64,000 bases of DNA from Epiperipatus broadwayi (taxonomy: Eukaryota > Onychophora > Udeonychophora > Euonychophora > Peripatidae), in assembly GCA_028023455.1 (NCBI GenBank), contig JAQFVV010012418.1, positions 6,321,244-6,385,243 on the forward strand, in the 5' to 3' direction. Below the pieces are notes generated by a model that saw only the letters and a list, made by a program, of their open reading frames with translations, was not told the DNA's origin and ran no database searches. The translations under genes and the position numbers were made by a program. Shown one piece after another: positions 25,191-37,796 of this stretch (within the stretch, counting starts at the first letter, position 1; each line of letters starts with the position of its first letter).

Positions 25191-26326
25191 CTTCCTAAAA
25201 TGTTTTAGTATCATTGCATTGACAGAGATTTATAAGAAATGTAAAAAATTTGAACAAATTCTATTGAATATAATTATATTAAACTTTGATTTTAAAATTT
25301 TATCCTAATAAACCATGAAATATACTGTAACGGAATATAATATGGGAATATAATATGCTGTTACATTATTTTAAAATGAAAATAAAAAGATCTAAATAAA
25401 AATTGATTTATTAAAAAGAAAGAAACTTAAAAGCTGAAAATTAAAAGTTGTTTAATATATATATTGTCGCGCAGATGGAAAACTTAAACTATTTTAAGAA
25501 AAAGTATTTGAAAGTATTTTTTTTTTGTAAAAAGTAAAGATATAAAGATTTGATATTTTGAGAATATAAATATATTAAAACTTATAAAAATGTTTAAATC
25601 TCCGCTACTCTATGAGCTAGTGATATTGGGCTAACGGTCAGAATAAAATATATATAAAAATTTTTTTTTCTTAACTTACGTATCTGCCTACTATATAAAT
25701 TTTCTAGGTTCAAATGCCTAGATGGCGCCCTTGTAGTGCAGATACGATAAGATTCTTTGATCACCCACACCCAGATTGTTATAATACAAACAAACAGATT
25801 CTAATTTAAATAAAAGTGTTTAATTGAAATAAACAAACAAAGAAATTCTGATTTAAATAAAAACATTTAAAAAGTGTTTAATTAAAATCTTTGTTAACAG
25901 ATAAATTTTTCAGAAGGCTGTTAACTATTCTGTTGTTTAATTTTTATATTAATATTTTTATTGTTTTCTGAATCTGTAAAAATGATATTGTTACTGTTTT
26001 AATCTAATTAACTTGTTTTTTTTTTTTCATTTTTCTAATTAAATTAATTTCAGAGTTAATTAATTTTTACAATTAATTAATCTTCCTTATTTATTTTTAT
26101 GATTAAAATTCTGTCTAAATCTAATATCAACCATACTATAACTATATATTTCTATACTAAACTACTCTCACAATTTAATTGTAAATGTTGTATAAATTCT
26201 ACTTAAAATGTGTATATAATAATTGCTTATCTATATACATAATATTATTATTATTTTTAAATATAACACATATTGATTCTTAGAATAGATTCTACATTTT
26301 ATCTTGTTTTTTTATGTTTAATTTAG
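25191..26326. other. Intron sequence with a possible tRNA-derived SINE remnant
   Basis: AT-rich. At about 25610-25750 there is an A-box-like TGGGCTAACGG and a T-arm-like CTAGGTTCAAATGCCTAG, flanked by CGTATCTGC and GCAGATACG in inverted orientation. It looks like a decayed tRNA-related SINE; the loop is one base too long for a real tRNA. Nothing else is recognised. Confidence 0.35.
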
Positions 26327-26408
26327 AATCCTAAAAATCTCATTTATGGTACATATTGTGACTGCGATAATTTTAGTTGTCTGAAAATAAATGATGCAAT
26401 ATGTGCAG
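26327..26408 (+). CDS. Integrin beta exon: end of I-EGF2, first Cys of I-EGF3
   Basis: An 82-bp exon lies between acceptor AATTTAG and donor GTAATT. In phase 0 it encodes NPKNLIYGTYCDCDNFSC and then LKINDAICA, leaving one base of the next codon. The YGxYCxCDNFSC stretch is a hallmark of the second half of I-EGF2 in integrin beta chains. Together with the previous exon it supplies all eight cysteines of that module, and the last cysteine here opens I-EGF3. NFS is a possible glycosylation sequon. Confidence 0.92.
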
Positions 26409-26676
26409 GTAATTCAATAAAAAAATAAATAAATAATTGTATTGGTAATTAGAATGTAAATGTAGTAAATGTTAATAGTTTAATGAACAATCTTTCAGAC
26501 CCTACACAGATTGAGATTTTTTGTATTATTTCTCATTTTTTCTTATATTATTTACTATTGCAATTCACCTTTTCAGATTAATATAATTATTTTCCTTATT
26601 AATGTTAAAAAATATTTTTGAAACATGTATTATATAGTATTTTCCTGAAGTTTTGTGATGATGGTATTTTAGTTAT

Positions 26677-26957
26677 ATTTATATATTGGACTATTTTCAT
26701 CATCTAATATTAAGTAATGAATTGAATGTTTTTAGAAAAATTTAAATTTGATTTAAATATTCCAATTGCATTCATCTATTAATAATAGCTCACAGGTTAG
26801 TATATGTACAATGTTTCGAGAAGTATTATTCTCCTCTCTTCTTCATGTGTTGTTAGCCTGACCAATGACAATACTAATATGGGAATTGAACCTGGAACCT
26901 TAGATGCTAGAATATTGAATTTTAAGATAATGTTCTAATCAACTGAGCCATTCTAAC
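26677..26957 (-). mobile_element. tRNA-derived SINE-like element, left copy of an inverted pair
   Basis: Read on the - strand it starts with an A-box-like TGGCTCAGTTGATTAGAACA and a B-box GGTTCAATTCCC. The body contains GAGGAGAATAATACTTCTCGA and the tail TACTTAATATTAGATGATG. The copy at 27312-27593 has the same order at roughly 80% identity by eye. The pol III box arrangement argues for tRNA origin. Confidence 0.7.
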
Positions 26958-27079
26958 AGTCAATGGTAATTTCATATACTTATCTATGAGGTTCCTCCTG
27001 ATTTCTCCATTTTTTTCCCAAAAGTAAAGTTTAGTAGTTATTATCATACATTATGTATAGTTATACTAGGTTGACTTAT

Positions 27080-27310
27080 GGGATTATTCACCATTGTCAT
27101 GTGAGCAGTTTCTTTGAATTTTTTTTGTATTTTCCCCTCTCTATCCAATACTTTTGTATTTTCTCAATTGAACATTCATTGGTACATATATGGTCCATTA
27201 TTTTAGGCAGATCTGTTTTCTCTCTTATAATTATCAGTTTGTGCTCTTGCAATCACTTTTCAATGGGGTGACTCATCTCACCAATATGCACTTCTACTAA
27301 TGTTGCCCTT
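27080..27310 (-). pseudogene. Possible GIY-YIG nuclease fragment between the SINE copies
   Basis: The - strand of the spacer reads VHIGEMSHPIEK, a stop, LQEHKLIIIREKTDLPKIM and DHICTNECSIEK. The (Y/H)I(G/S)E...EK...EH layout resembles the GIY-YIG endonuclease of Penelope-like elements and the better example at 35179. The match is short and interrupted, so this is a tentative call. Confidence 0.3.
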
Positions 27311-27311
27311 G

Positions 27312-27593
27312 GCAGGATGACTCAGTTGGTTAAAGTGTTACCTAAAAATTCAATATTAAAGCATCTAAGAGTCCACGTTTGATTGCCATGCTAGAATAGT
27401 CACTGATCAGGCCAATAACACCTAAAGAAGAAAGGAGGATAATACTTTTCAAAACATTGTGCATATATTAACCTCTGTACCATTACTAATAGTTGAATGC
27501 AATTAGAATATTTAAATGAAGTTAAATTTTTCTAAAGACATTCAGTACTTAATATTAGATGATGGGCATAGTCCAATATATAAATACAAATAT
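27312..27593 (+). mobile_element. tRNA-derived SINE-like element, right copy of an inverted pair
   Basis: On the + strand: A-box-like ATGACTCAGTTGGTTAAAG, a weak B-box CACGTTTGATTGCC, body AGGAGGATAATACTTTTCAA and tail TACTTAATATTAGATGATG, then AGTCCAATATATAAATA. Same family as the element at 26677-26957, in the opposite direction. A third, more distant copy lies at about 42020-42275. Confidence 0.7.
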
Positions 27594-27599
27594 ATTAGA

Positions 27600-28841
27600 T
27601 AGTATTTGATATATAATGCAAAAGTCTATGCATTATTATTGTTATTACATAATAAATAATGGAGTGAATGATTTCTTGGGGATAGGAATTATAAGAAGTT
27701 TGAATATCAAAAGTGACTGAACTGAGACCCAATCCACAAACTTAGAATTTCAACTCTATCACTACACCAAACAATGCATGACCTTATTATTATTAGATAA
27801 TATCAACTTTAGATCTTGGAAATTATATATGATATTTTACCTATACATAGTTTTCAACTTAAAATGCAGGAGTAAATATCCATATGCAGTTCAAAACTGT
27901 TTCACTACAGATATATCTGTGATCAAATGCTGCTAATATATCTTATATCACAATTAGTATTAGTGATAAAACATTAATTCTAAATAAAAACAATAAATAA
28001 AAATACAAAAAAAAAAAAATTAGATACAAAAAAATAAAAAATATAGACTCTTGTTACAAAGTACTATATTAAAGCAAAAAAAGTAAACTCGTTTTAGATT
28101 TGACAATAAGATGAGAAGGATATTCAATAAATAATTTACATGTGTGAAAATTAATAAATATTTGTATATTGTAGAAAAAATAGAAAGTATAATAGTATTT
28201 TATAAAGAATTATTTTTTAAAACAGTAATTCCCAATGTGAGAAATGAACCAGAACAATTAGTAGTACATACACAGACAAATTAAGTTATGGCAGAATAAG
28301 TCATTTATATTTATCAATATAGTGTACTTTTTTATGTAATCTATGATGTACTTACCTTAATTCATTGTATTTTTTAATCTTTAATGTAAATATATATGAA
28401 CTGTCTGTTCACCTGATTGTTTCACTGGTGGGTTAGTTATTTACAATTGTAACATATACATATGTGAATTAACAACAGTTATAGTAATTACAACATCTTT
28501 CTAATATGAAATTTATCATTTATGAAAATATATTGTCAAGGGATAAGCATCTCATGAAAGACTGTTAACCACTGCTCTATAGCAATAATTATGTACATTT
28601 AGATTCTGTGATTAAGTTTAAATATTAAAACTAACAATATATTATCACTGGAAAATCATATAACATCAAGATAACTGAAGAGAAAGTAATTATGTATGTG
28701 GGTATATCTATTTATCTATATAATTTTATGCATCAGGAAGTGAAACTCTATTATATATAACAGATAGGAACATTGCACATTTTTTTGTACTAAAAAATTA
28801 ATTTTATTACATATTTATGTATTTATAATAAATAATTAATA
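27600..28841. other. Intron sequence, no gene seen
   Basis: AT-rich with poly-A runs near 28010. On the - strand near 27790-27720 a tRNA-like A-box (TTTGGTGTAGTGATAGAGTT) and weak B-box suggest another old SINE, unproven. Confidence 0.35.
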
Positions 28842-29736
28842 TGTGGGGGGGGGGAACCAAAAAATAACGGAATTGTTTTCTGGTTTGTATGCCTGTTGCA
28901 GTATATGCTTTATCTGTTATATACTTCTTGCAAGAACCTTTCTGTGTCAATATGCCAAATGGCATTACCATATGAAATTATAGGGCATTGTAGCATATTG
29001 TTTTGTAAAGTGCATTTTGCATTTTTGTCAATTTTTTTTATAATAACTGAAAAGTTTGATAGTGTAAAATTTTGTTTTTATTTACAGAAAATGACCAAAA
29101 AAAAAGTTGTAATGCTTGAAACAGATTACAAGAAAGATAATCTCATAAAAATACAAATTTATGATTGATTTAATTGAAATGTTAAATTTACCATGCCCCT
29201 ACCATAAGCGAGGTCCAAAGTCAAAAGAACAATGATTTTTTTAATGCAAGCAACATTTTTCTCTAAAATTTAGTTTGTAACAGTCAGGCATTTTATCTGC
29301 AAGTTCAGAAACCTTTACATAATGTGGTAAAACATAAGCATTCTGTTTTGTGACAAAGAAAAGAGTGCAAGCTTCATTCCTACAAGGTGTAATCTGTCAA
29401 AGCCTTGAGTGTAAAACACTTTTAATTAAATTCAGCATGATCCAGCTTATCTATCAACCATATTTTCTTGATCTTGCTTCTTGCAATTTTTTTAATGTAT
29501 CGAATGAAAAAATGTCTCAATTTTTTTTTGCAGACTTAGAAGTGGTGGAAAAAAAAACAGAGATGTTAAAAGGTATCACTTTGCAAGTACTTCTGGACTA
29601 TTTTAAATAATGAAAAACATGTTTAGTCCAGTGTATTGCATCAAATGAATAATCATTTGAAAGAGATTAAATTTATAACACTTAAAAATAAACAATTGTT
29701 ATCATAAAATTCTGGTTATTTTTGGGTACCCCTGTG
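28842..29736 (+). mobile_element. Deleted mariner-like DNA transposon
   Basis: The left end TGTG plus a G run then AACCAAAAAATAACGG pairs with the right end, which reverse-complemented reads CACAGGGGTACCCAAAAATAACC. TA flanks both sides (28840-28841 and 29737-29738), as expected for Tc1/mariner. At 895 bp it is shorter than the usual 1.3 kb. Confidence 0.75.
29350..29610 (+). pseudogene. Mariner transposase C-terminal remnant
   Basis: The 86-codon frame contains LIYQPYFLDLASCNFF, recognisable as a decayed form of the mariner YSPDLxPCDxF motif that holds the third catalytic Asp (here in LDLAS). A LEVVEKKTEMLKGI helix follows. An upstream frame ending at 29168 (with FCFYLQKMTKKKVVMLETD) may be what is left of the N-terminal helix-turn-helix. 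The middle of the enzyme is missing and several key residues have changed, so it is inactive. Confidence 0.65.
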
Positions 29737-29738
29737 TA

Positions 29739-32700
29739 TACAATAATCAGGTTAACTTATTTGATATATTTGAATAATATTTAAATCACAATGATAATTT
29801 TAAATGAGCCAAATAAAAGTTAGCAGTAAGCTTATTTATGAAAAAGACAAAATAAATACTTCTTATTGATTCTGAATTCAAATTTTGTTAAAATCATAAA
29901 AAGTTTACTTGTTTATATTTAATTGTAATGCTTCACTTTTTTAATGACAAAATTATTGTTTATATTTTTATATTGAGCTTAAAACATCATTTATCAGTCC
30001 TTAATTTGTACATAAGTCTCTGATAAAATAACTTAATGTCTATGTAAATAATCCCTAATATACAATGTCTGCAATCGGTTTCATGTATCAGTATAAAATT
30101 TTAATTTCATATATAGTTTTTTAATTAAATAGGTATCCATCTCAATATTTTCCTATATATATATATCTCTTATGCACAATTCAAATTAGCTTAAATTTCA
30201 CTTGCTTTATTTAAATTTTATATCCTGATTTTCTGCTTTAATGGTATCATCTTTTATAAAATATTGCCTCTTTTTATTACTTTTCAAGACAAATATAATA
30301 GAATTTATTGCAACTAATGATAATAATAAGAAGCAAATTTATTTCATTAGAATAACTGATTATAAGAAAGCAATCAATTGATTATAAAAAAAGCTGCCAA
30401 CTGAATCCTGTTCGATAAAAATAATTTTTATTTCTTTATTTTTGTAATTTTATGATTATATTTTTTATACAAATAAGTTAACATTTATTGTAAGTAATGC
30501 TTATAAAAAATCAAATTTGAGAAAAAATATATATATAATAACAACAAATAATAAATATAATGGTGATTAATTATTATACACATTCTTACAATTTGCAGAA
30601 GTACTTTTGGCTAATTACTTAACCCTCTTCAATGACTGCTTAAGTTCAAAAAATATAATGGAAGAAAATGTCATCAATTCTATGATATTATGTAATAGTT
30701 AATTTATGAATTGTGAACTATAACAATACAAAACTCATAGGACCAGTTTCAGAGAAACTTTCTTCATCAGCTCTAGAAGTCTCAATATTATTGGCCACAA
30801 ATCAGAATAGGCTTGAATTTTATATATTATAATGTCCACTGGTATATCTTAAGATTTTATACATTTTATATGCTTCATATTCGGTGACCAAACTATGTTT
30901 GATTTGATAATTCTCTCATTAGAACATATCAGGTAATTTTATCGAACACAGTTATTTTTCCTGGTCACACAACCTGCTTAACATAAATAAAGTTGAATAA
31001 TGGAGAGGAGAGGACCAGCTTTTAATTTATTTGAAAGGTGCCAGGATTCTATATAAGAATTCACTGGCCAACCCCCCTATTTATTTAGTCATGATGAAAT
31101 TACTTGGAATATCCAGAGGATTGCATTTTCAAGTACAGCATCGACAATTTATTTAATCAAATTATAATAATGGCTAATTTAAATGAATTTAGACAATTAA
31201 TAATCAACAATTAAATATCAACGTAAGTTATATTTAAATTTATTGGTACACAATGAAGTATTTATAATATTGAGAAAATATAAGAGAAAATAAATAAGGA
31301 TTAAAACTACTGATAAGATTTTATTTTATTTGATATGACTTGAGATGACAGTTTATCGCACTTAAGAGTTCAAGAGAAAGTGATCACTGATATTTGAATT
31401 AATAAAGTTTCTTACCAGTAAGTTTAACTGTTCATGTATCATATTATAGAATTTACCATGCATGGATTTATTTTGGGAGGGATCCACTGTTCAATATTCT
31501 TGCAGTCTATAAGTACTCCATGGTTTCAGATTTAGTAGGAGATGGCTTCATTCATGGTAGTTTATGACATCAGGCAAAAAGCAACTTCAGCAAATGAACT
31601 TATTCTACTCGCACATCTTAGTATGATTTAACATGCTGGTGAGAGTAGTTTGACATGCTCTTCATAATTTCTTCAATGCTTAATATTTATTTTGAACTCT
31701 TTTATTTCAGGAACAAATATCTAAGAACCTTGATGCATGATGTGTTTTTTTTTATAGTCCTGATTTTTTTTTTAGTCTCCTACACAACTCTTGTTGACAC
31801 CGGATAATTTAGCCCAAATTTAATGTAATTTAGCCCACAAAGTCATCTTTTTTTTTCTTGGATCGCCGTCTTTAATTAGCAAAGAAATGCTGTGATTTTG
31901 TTTTATGTTTTGCTAATGGCTTCATGATAAACGTTTGTTTGCTTGTCTTTACAAAAACTCAAAGTAGTTTCCCTTTTGTTTTTATTATACTCTTTATATC
32001 TTTTCTCTCTTTTCAATTTCTTTTAACCCCCCCCCCCACACACATATATATATATATATAAACCCACATTGTCCAAACTAAATCAATCAGATATTTAAAG
32101 AATAATATTCTCTTTTTAGGAATTTAATAATTTAACTTCTAAATTGCCAGTACAACTTGTACTAGAATAAAATACAGTACAATATATTAAGTGAATTTCA
32201 CTTACTTTATTACAAAATATAAAAGATAAAACATATTATAGTTTACAAACAGACAATTATATTCTTGATAGAAAAAAATTATGATCAACTTAATGTATAT
32301 ATATATAATAGAAATTCATATACAATACTAGCAAAAAAACTAAATTTTACTAAAATTCTTCAACAATCATAGTTTGATCTATTTCTAATTACTAGTATAG
32401 TATTAGGTAGTATTTAATATATATATATATAATTATTAATATATTATTTTTGATGCAATTAATAAGCATATATAGAAAAACATCAAGTCAGATAGGTGTT
32501 TAATTAATTTCATTTTATATAAACATTACGAAATGAATTAAATATGCATAAATAATATACTATGATTATGTAATTAACATATATGGATCTTATAATATTA
32601 TTATGAATAAATACATTTTAATTGTCCTCTGCTATTTATTATTTAATCAATTTATAAGATTTATATTATACATTTGAGTTATGTTGGGGCTGAAACCATT

Positions 32701-35178
32701 CCTGTGAGCTTTGCATTGTTATAATTCACAATTCAAAATTTGGATCTTATATAACATCTTATATCATAATAATATAATGAGCTAGTAAAAGTTGTTTAAA
32801 ATTCACTCACTTATAGTAATATTACAAGATATAGCTCTCTAATGTATTAATTAAACAATTAATTATGTGTTAATAATATATGTAATGCTGAGAATATAAT
32901 TTTATTCACGAAACAACTAAGTCAAAATGTGCATATTATATAATAATAATTAATGTCAGATCTCCATAGATTCATTTAAATAAATTTGTAAATAGTGCCC
33001 CTTTTTTTGCATCAATGTTAATCTGTCAGTTAAATTTTAAAAAGTGGGATACTTTTATCCAAACCACTGGGGTGAAAATTTATATTAGTAATGTTCTTCA
33101 TAAAGTATAAATCAAACCAGCATACAGTTTGAAAATATAAATTCTAATAATTTTAATAAGCATATTAATAAATTACAGTAATCAAATATATACTAATTAA
33201 AATTATCAGAATTTATATTTGGATTGTTATTTGAAACTGTAAACTGCTTTAAGCAATAATTTTGAAGATCATTGCTAATTTAAAATTTCATTCCTTTTGA
33301 ATATTGTGTTTAATTTATCATATAACAGTGTGGTGATTGGATAAAAGTACACCATTTTTTATTTAACAAATATTCTGAAAGATATAAATAATTACATAAA
33401 GGGATTATTAAGAATACTGATAATGATCAAATTATATATCTATTCTTCTGAGATCGTACAAAACACTTCTTTTACAGATAGGGTTATATTTTCTGATCAT
33501 CATCAACTAAAAAAATCATTACTCTGATAATCAGTTCAAAGGTCTTCAACATTTGTAGTTTTATATGGTGAAATAATTAACATATCTCCAGATAAGACTT
33601 CATGACAAAATACCAATGATGATTTGATTTATCTACTTTCAACTATAATTATCTTAAGTTCTTTTTCTTAAGTTTTTTCTGTTTACATTTTCAACAATAA
33701 TTTAGTGTTGAGAATGAACACTGATAACAATGATCAATGATATTAATTATGTAATAAGAATGAGACAAAAATATTTATACACAAGTAAAAATTTCTTTTT
33801 ATATTATTACAACAAATTCTATTCACTGACAAGAATTAATAAATATCACACATGGTTATATGAAAATATGTATATCTGTAATGGATGGATGAACTAATAT
33901 ACCCACAAAATATTAGTAGAATCTTTTAAAATAAAAGTAAAAATTAAAATTTTAATAGTCTATTTTATTCCTGGCATTTTATAATATATTATCATGACAT
34001 ATATGTCAAATCTATTTATTTCATCATATATTAATACTCAAAATCACTAAAAAATATATTTAAAAAAACTAAATGCAATTACTTTTATATACAATTGCTT
34101 TAATATTTCAACCAAAAAACTAATTTTCGTCAAAAATTAAAGTAAAATGGTTTTCATCAAAACTTAAACATTAAAATCATTTGCAAATTTAATAACGCAG
34201 CAAATTCCTAAAGGTTAAGAATCTTTTTTAATCAATCAATGGGGGATCCATTATATAAATGCCTTAGTTACTTTTTGAAAAAGATAAGAAAAACAAAACA
34301 CTTTTTACTATTTTCTTATCAAACTTTACAAAAATAATAATTCATTAATTACAAAACAATATATATATATATATGTCTGTATAAAAATGCCTACAAAAAC
34401 ATGTACAAAAATGTGTATTCATATTAAATCTCAAATATAAAAATATATATTTTATTGATTAACATATTAAACAAAAATAATTAATGAAAAAAATAGAGCA
34501 TTGAGAAACTAGATAATTCAAGTTTGTAGTAGTGCCTACCGTTCATGTTCATATCATGTGGATAAATTTCTCTCCCTTGTGAAGGGAAAAATATTTACTA
34601 ATATGACATCTTAAATTATCAAATGAATATGGTAAATTGAAATCTTTAGCATTCATTTTTATGTAAAGTATCAAATCGATGGTTAGTTATTCTAATACAG
34701 AATCTTACTCCACTTTGACATATTTTGAAGAGGCTACATGTATCTACTACCCACCTATCATAAAATTTGATAATATTCTTACGGAACATAATTTTATTCA
34801 AAAATAATACCGAGAAATAAACATGGAATTGGAAGTAATCAACATAAATACAAGTATGATCAATCACATCTAGAAACATAAAATAAAATTTAAAACAACT
34901 AATGCAAGAACAGAACTCATTATTATGTATATATTATGATAATTATAATAACATAAAAAAGAAATAATTGCATATTTATTTAATAACTAATAAAAATGAA
35001 ATATACTTGGATATCAGTATCATTTACTTGTAATGAACAAGTGAAATTTATAAGGTAATTATATAAAAATATATGTAGAGTCATGTTTTATACTACTACT
35101 AATTTAAATAGATTGATAAATAATTAAAAAAATAGATGTAGTATTTTAAATCAAAGTTGTGTAATATATAAATGGTGA
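29739..35178. other. Intron sequence with one foldback element, no gene seen
   Basis: Mostly AT-rich. A palindromic element sits at 33029-33367. A less AT-rich patch at 31000-31730 is unexplained. At 31997-32060 there is a composite simple repeat: 11 C, then CA and TA repeats. A 77-codon - strand frame at 34646-34879 with several cysteines and aromatics is not recognised. Confidence 0.4.
33029..33367. mobile_element. Palindromic MITE/foldback element
   Basis: The outer ends are GTTAAAT...GTGGGATACTTTTATCCAA and its imperfect reverse complement ending ATTTAAC. The inner arms (about 33123-33165 and 33190-33240) repeat ATATAAATTCTAATAATTTT in inverted form. The two halves match almost to the centre near 33180. 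No coding capacity. Confidence 0.65.
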
Positions 35179-35499
35179 TGTGTTTGTGGAAAAGCATATA
35201 TAAGTGAATTTCAGTGTACATTGGAGAAAAGGTCAAAAGAGCATTTATTGCTATATAAACGAGTGCAAAAATCAAGACAAAAGAGTGTTAGAAATGATGA
35301 CATATCACCTTCAGTATTCTTTGATCATAATGTTACATGTATATATGTTTTTGATTTTAATAAAGTTAAGATTTTATGCATTGAAAGAAATAATAATAAA
35401 CATAAAATTAAAGAAGCTATGTTAATAAGAAATGGAAAGCAGCATTTGATAAATAGACAAGCTGCTAATATAAAAATTAATGAATTGTGGGAAAATTGA
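35179..35499 (+). pseudogene. Penelope-like GIY-YIG endonuclease fragment
   Basis: This stop-free run of 106 codons reads CVCGKAYISEFQ, then LEKRSKEHLLLYKR, FFDHN, and near the end ERNNNKHKIKEAMLIRN followed by INRQ and ELW. The order GKxYIGE, R..EH, DH, and R.IKEAxxI...NR matches the nuclease domain at the C-terminus of Penelope-like retroelements, which cuts target DNA. The second motif is YIS instead of YIG. The reverse transcriptase that should precede it is missing and a stop lies immediately upstream, so this is a 5'-truncated copy. An overlapping frame (35204-35425) is a shadow. No terminal repeats were found. Confidence 0.7.
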
Positions 35500-37788
35500 T
35501 GTATGACATAATTGTTTTTGTAGACATTTATAACGTTTTTTTGTAATTGAATTTGAATATAGTTGATAATGACTACTTAGATAGTCAAAAAAACTTCTAT
35601 TAAATTATAGTAGATATTTGTTTTTAAAATATTGTATTATTTTTCAAAAAATTAATAACTAATATATATAAATATTCACTAGAATAAAAACTATAAAATT
35701 TTAAAAAATGTCTATATAAAATTAAAGATTAAAATTCTTTGATATAGCCAGCTTCGGTGTATTCCGCCATCTTACGTAGCAATACGTTAATATTTAAATA
35801 TTATATATATATAGTAACCAGTTGGCTACATAACTGCATTAAAAATAATTAGATAGTTGGCCACATGCTCCTCAAATTTAAGTATAAAATTATTTAATAG
35901 GAAAAATAATATTAATTTTTCCTAGCATATTATTTTTATAATGGGTCTTCGGTTAACTGAATATTTTAACACTCAACGTGATAGTACAAAAATTCTCAAA
36001 GAGAAAACTATAAAAAAATGTAAAGAAGTTTTTTTTTACTCAGTAGTTATAATTAATTAGTAGTTTTAATTTAAATTTTTAAAATGTACTAAGAGAAAAA
36101 TAATTTTCTCTTTTTTGTAAATTATTTGTTTTGTTATTAATTTTAACCTTAAAAAGGAGATAACGTTTTATGTTGAAAAGTATTTTTTTTTAAAAAAATA
36201 GGATTTAATATTTTGGTAACTTTTATTTTTAATTAGAATTGTTTTTTTCTCTTTATCTCTCTTCAATGCAAAAAATCAGATCAGTCCACATCTTGTTTTT
36301 TTTTTTGCAAGAAATTTTTTTAAATTAGAAAGTAAGGTCAAGAATTGTATAATGTTAATTTAAGTTCTTGCCTCATTTTTCAATGTCTATGATTAAGGAG
36401 GGAAACAGCTTAACAATTGTTTTTATAAAAATTTATTTAATTGGTTAATATAAAAATTATCAGGTTAGGGACAGATTGTAATTGATTGTAGTCAAGATTG
36501 TTCCAGGAAAAATAATGAGTGTGTGAATAAGTCAAAAGACCCAAGTATCTGATAAGAAGTATATATTCTTTACTTAGTTATTGAAGAGAATAGTCAAATC
36601 TTAATCTAACTGCTGAAAAAGACAGTAATAAAGAAATAATTCCTAACTTAACTGTTGAAGAGAGAGCAGTCAAGTCTTATCCAGCTGCTAATAAAAAAAG
36701 CAAAAGTTTAACTAAGCTATTGCATAGTATAACAGAAGTTTAAACAAGCCTTTAGTACCCTATGAGTTGTCATAAAATGGTATTACAATGAAAATTGTGC
36801 TAAATTCAGCTAAAAGCTAGATATCATTTTTCAGGTAATCTGCACCCACTAGAATAAAAATGTAGAGCAAAAGAAATTATCTCTCAAAGTAATCTGCAAC
36901 CTTGTCTTCAACTAAGAACATGAGTCAGTGTTAGTCTCACCTGAAAATTCAAGAAGAAATCCAATAGATAAAATTGGCTATTTTTCAACCTGGAAATACT
37001 GCACACCAAGAAAAAGACAAATTAATCATGTTCATGTATAGAAGCCTTTAAGAAGAAAATTTGACTGGAAATTATAATTGGAAAAGACTCCTCTGAAGAA
37101 TCAAACAATGATTAAAGGTATTTATTGTGTGCACATGGTATTTTTTATTAACAGTAAAAAAAGAATTTTTTCTTATATAAAAGTATTTTTTTGTTTTTGT
37201 AAGTATTGATAATTTTAAATATTTTTATTAATGTTTTCAAATTGTGAAACATATTTTTTTTTATTCATTCAATTTTATCTTAAAATTATGAGGTTTTTTT
37301 TTAAAATTTAAATGTGATTTTTGGAAATCTGTTTTTCTCTTTTCATTCATTTTTCCTCCTAAAAACTTAACAAAAGGTTAATTAAACTAACTCTTCATTT
37401 TGAAAATGTTGTTTTTCCAACTCTTGGTTATTTAAAAAAATAACTTAATTAAAAGTTAATTTGTGAATAGAAATAATTTTTATGAAAATATATATTTTTG
37501 ATTAAATAATTGTTTAAAATTTCATATTATCATGTCATTTTTTTTGTTTATTGTTAATCAATTAATTATTAAATAATTGATTTAAAAATATTTTGTCTTA
37601 ATTTTATTATTGTATTCAATTCCTGTTTTATAAATTACAGTGTGTGACTTTATTTCATGATAGCTTAATGTTCTTTTAAATGTCCCTAATAAAACTACTT
37701 ACTTATATTAGGGTAAACCTAGAACTTTTTAAAAGTGATTTATAATAAGTTGCTTTATTTATTTAGTTATCTCTTGCTCACAGTAATA
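35500..37788. other. Intron sequence with a short direct repeat, no gene seen
   Basis: AT-rich up to about 36350. From 36470 to 37130 the + strand is purine-rich and less repetitive. Two related units with a 74-bp period (TTGAAGAGA at 36581, TTGAAG at 36655, each followed by GTCAAxTCTTA and CTGCT) lie here. Function unknown. Confidence 0.4.
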
Positions 37789-37796
37789 GTTTATAG

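Noticed and set aside
34520-34640. C2H2 zinc-finger-like HKGEKF reading on the - strand
   Set aside because: Cysteine and histidine spacing does not fit and stops follow at once.
34646-34879. 77-codon - strand frame with VDTCSLFKICQSGVRFC
   Set aside because: Considered as a reverse transcriptase piece of the nearby Penelope-like fragment, but it is on the opposite strand and lacks the YVDD context.
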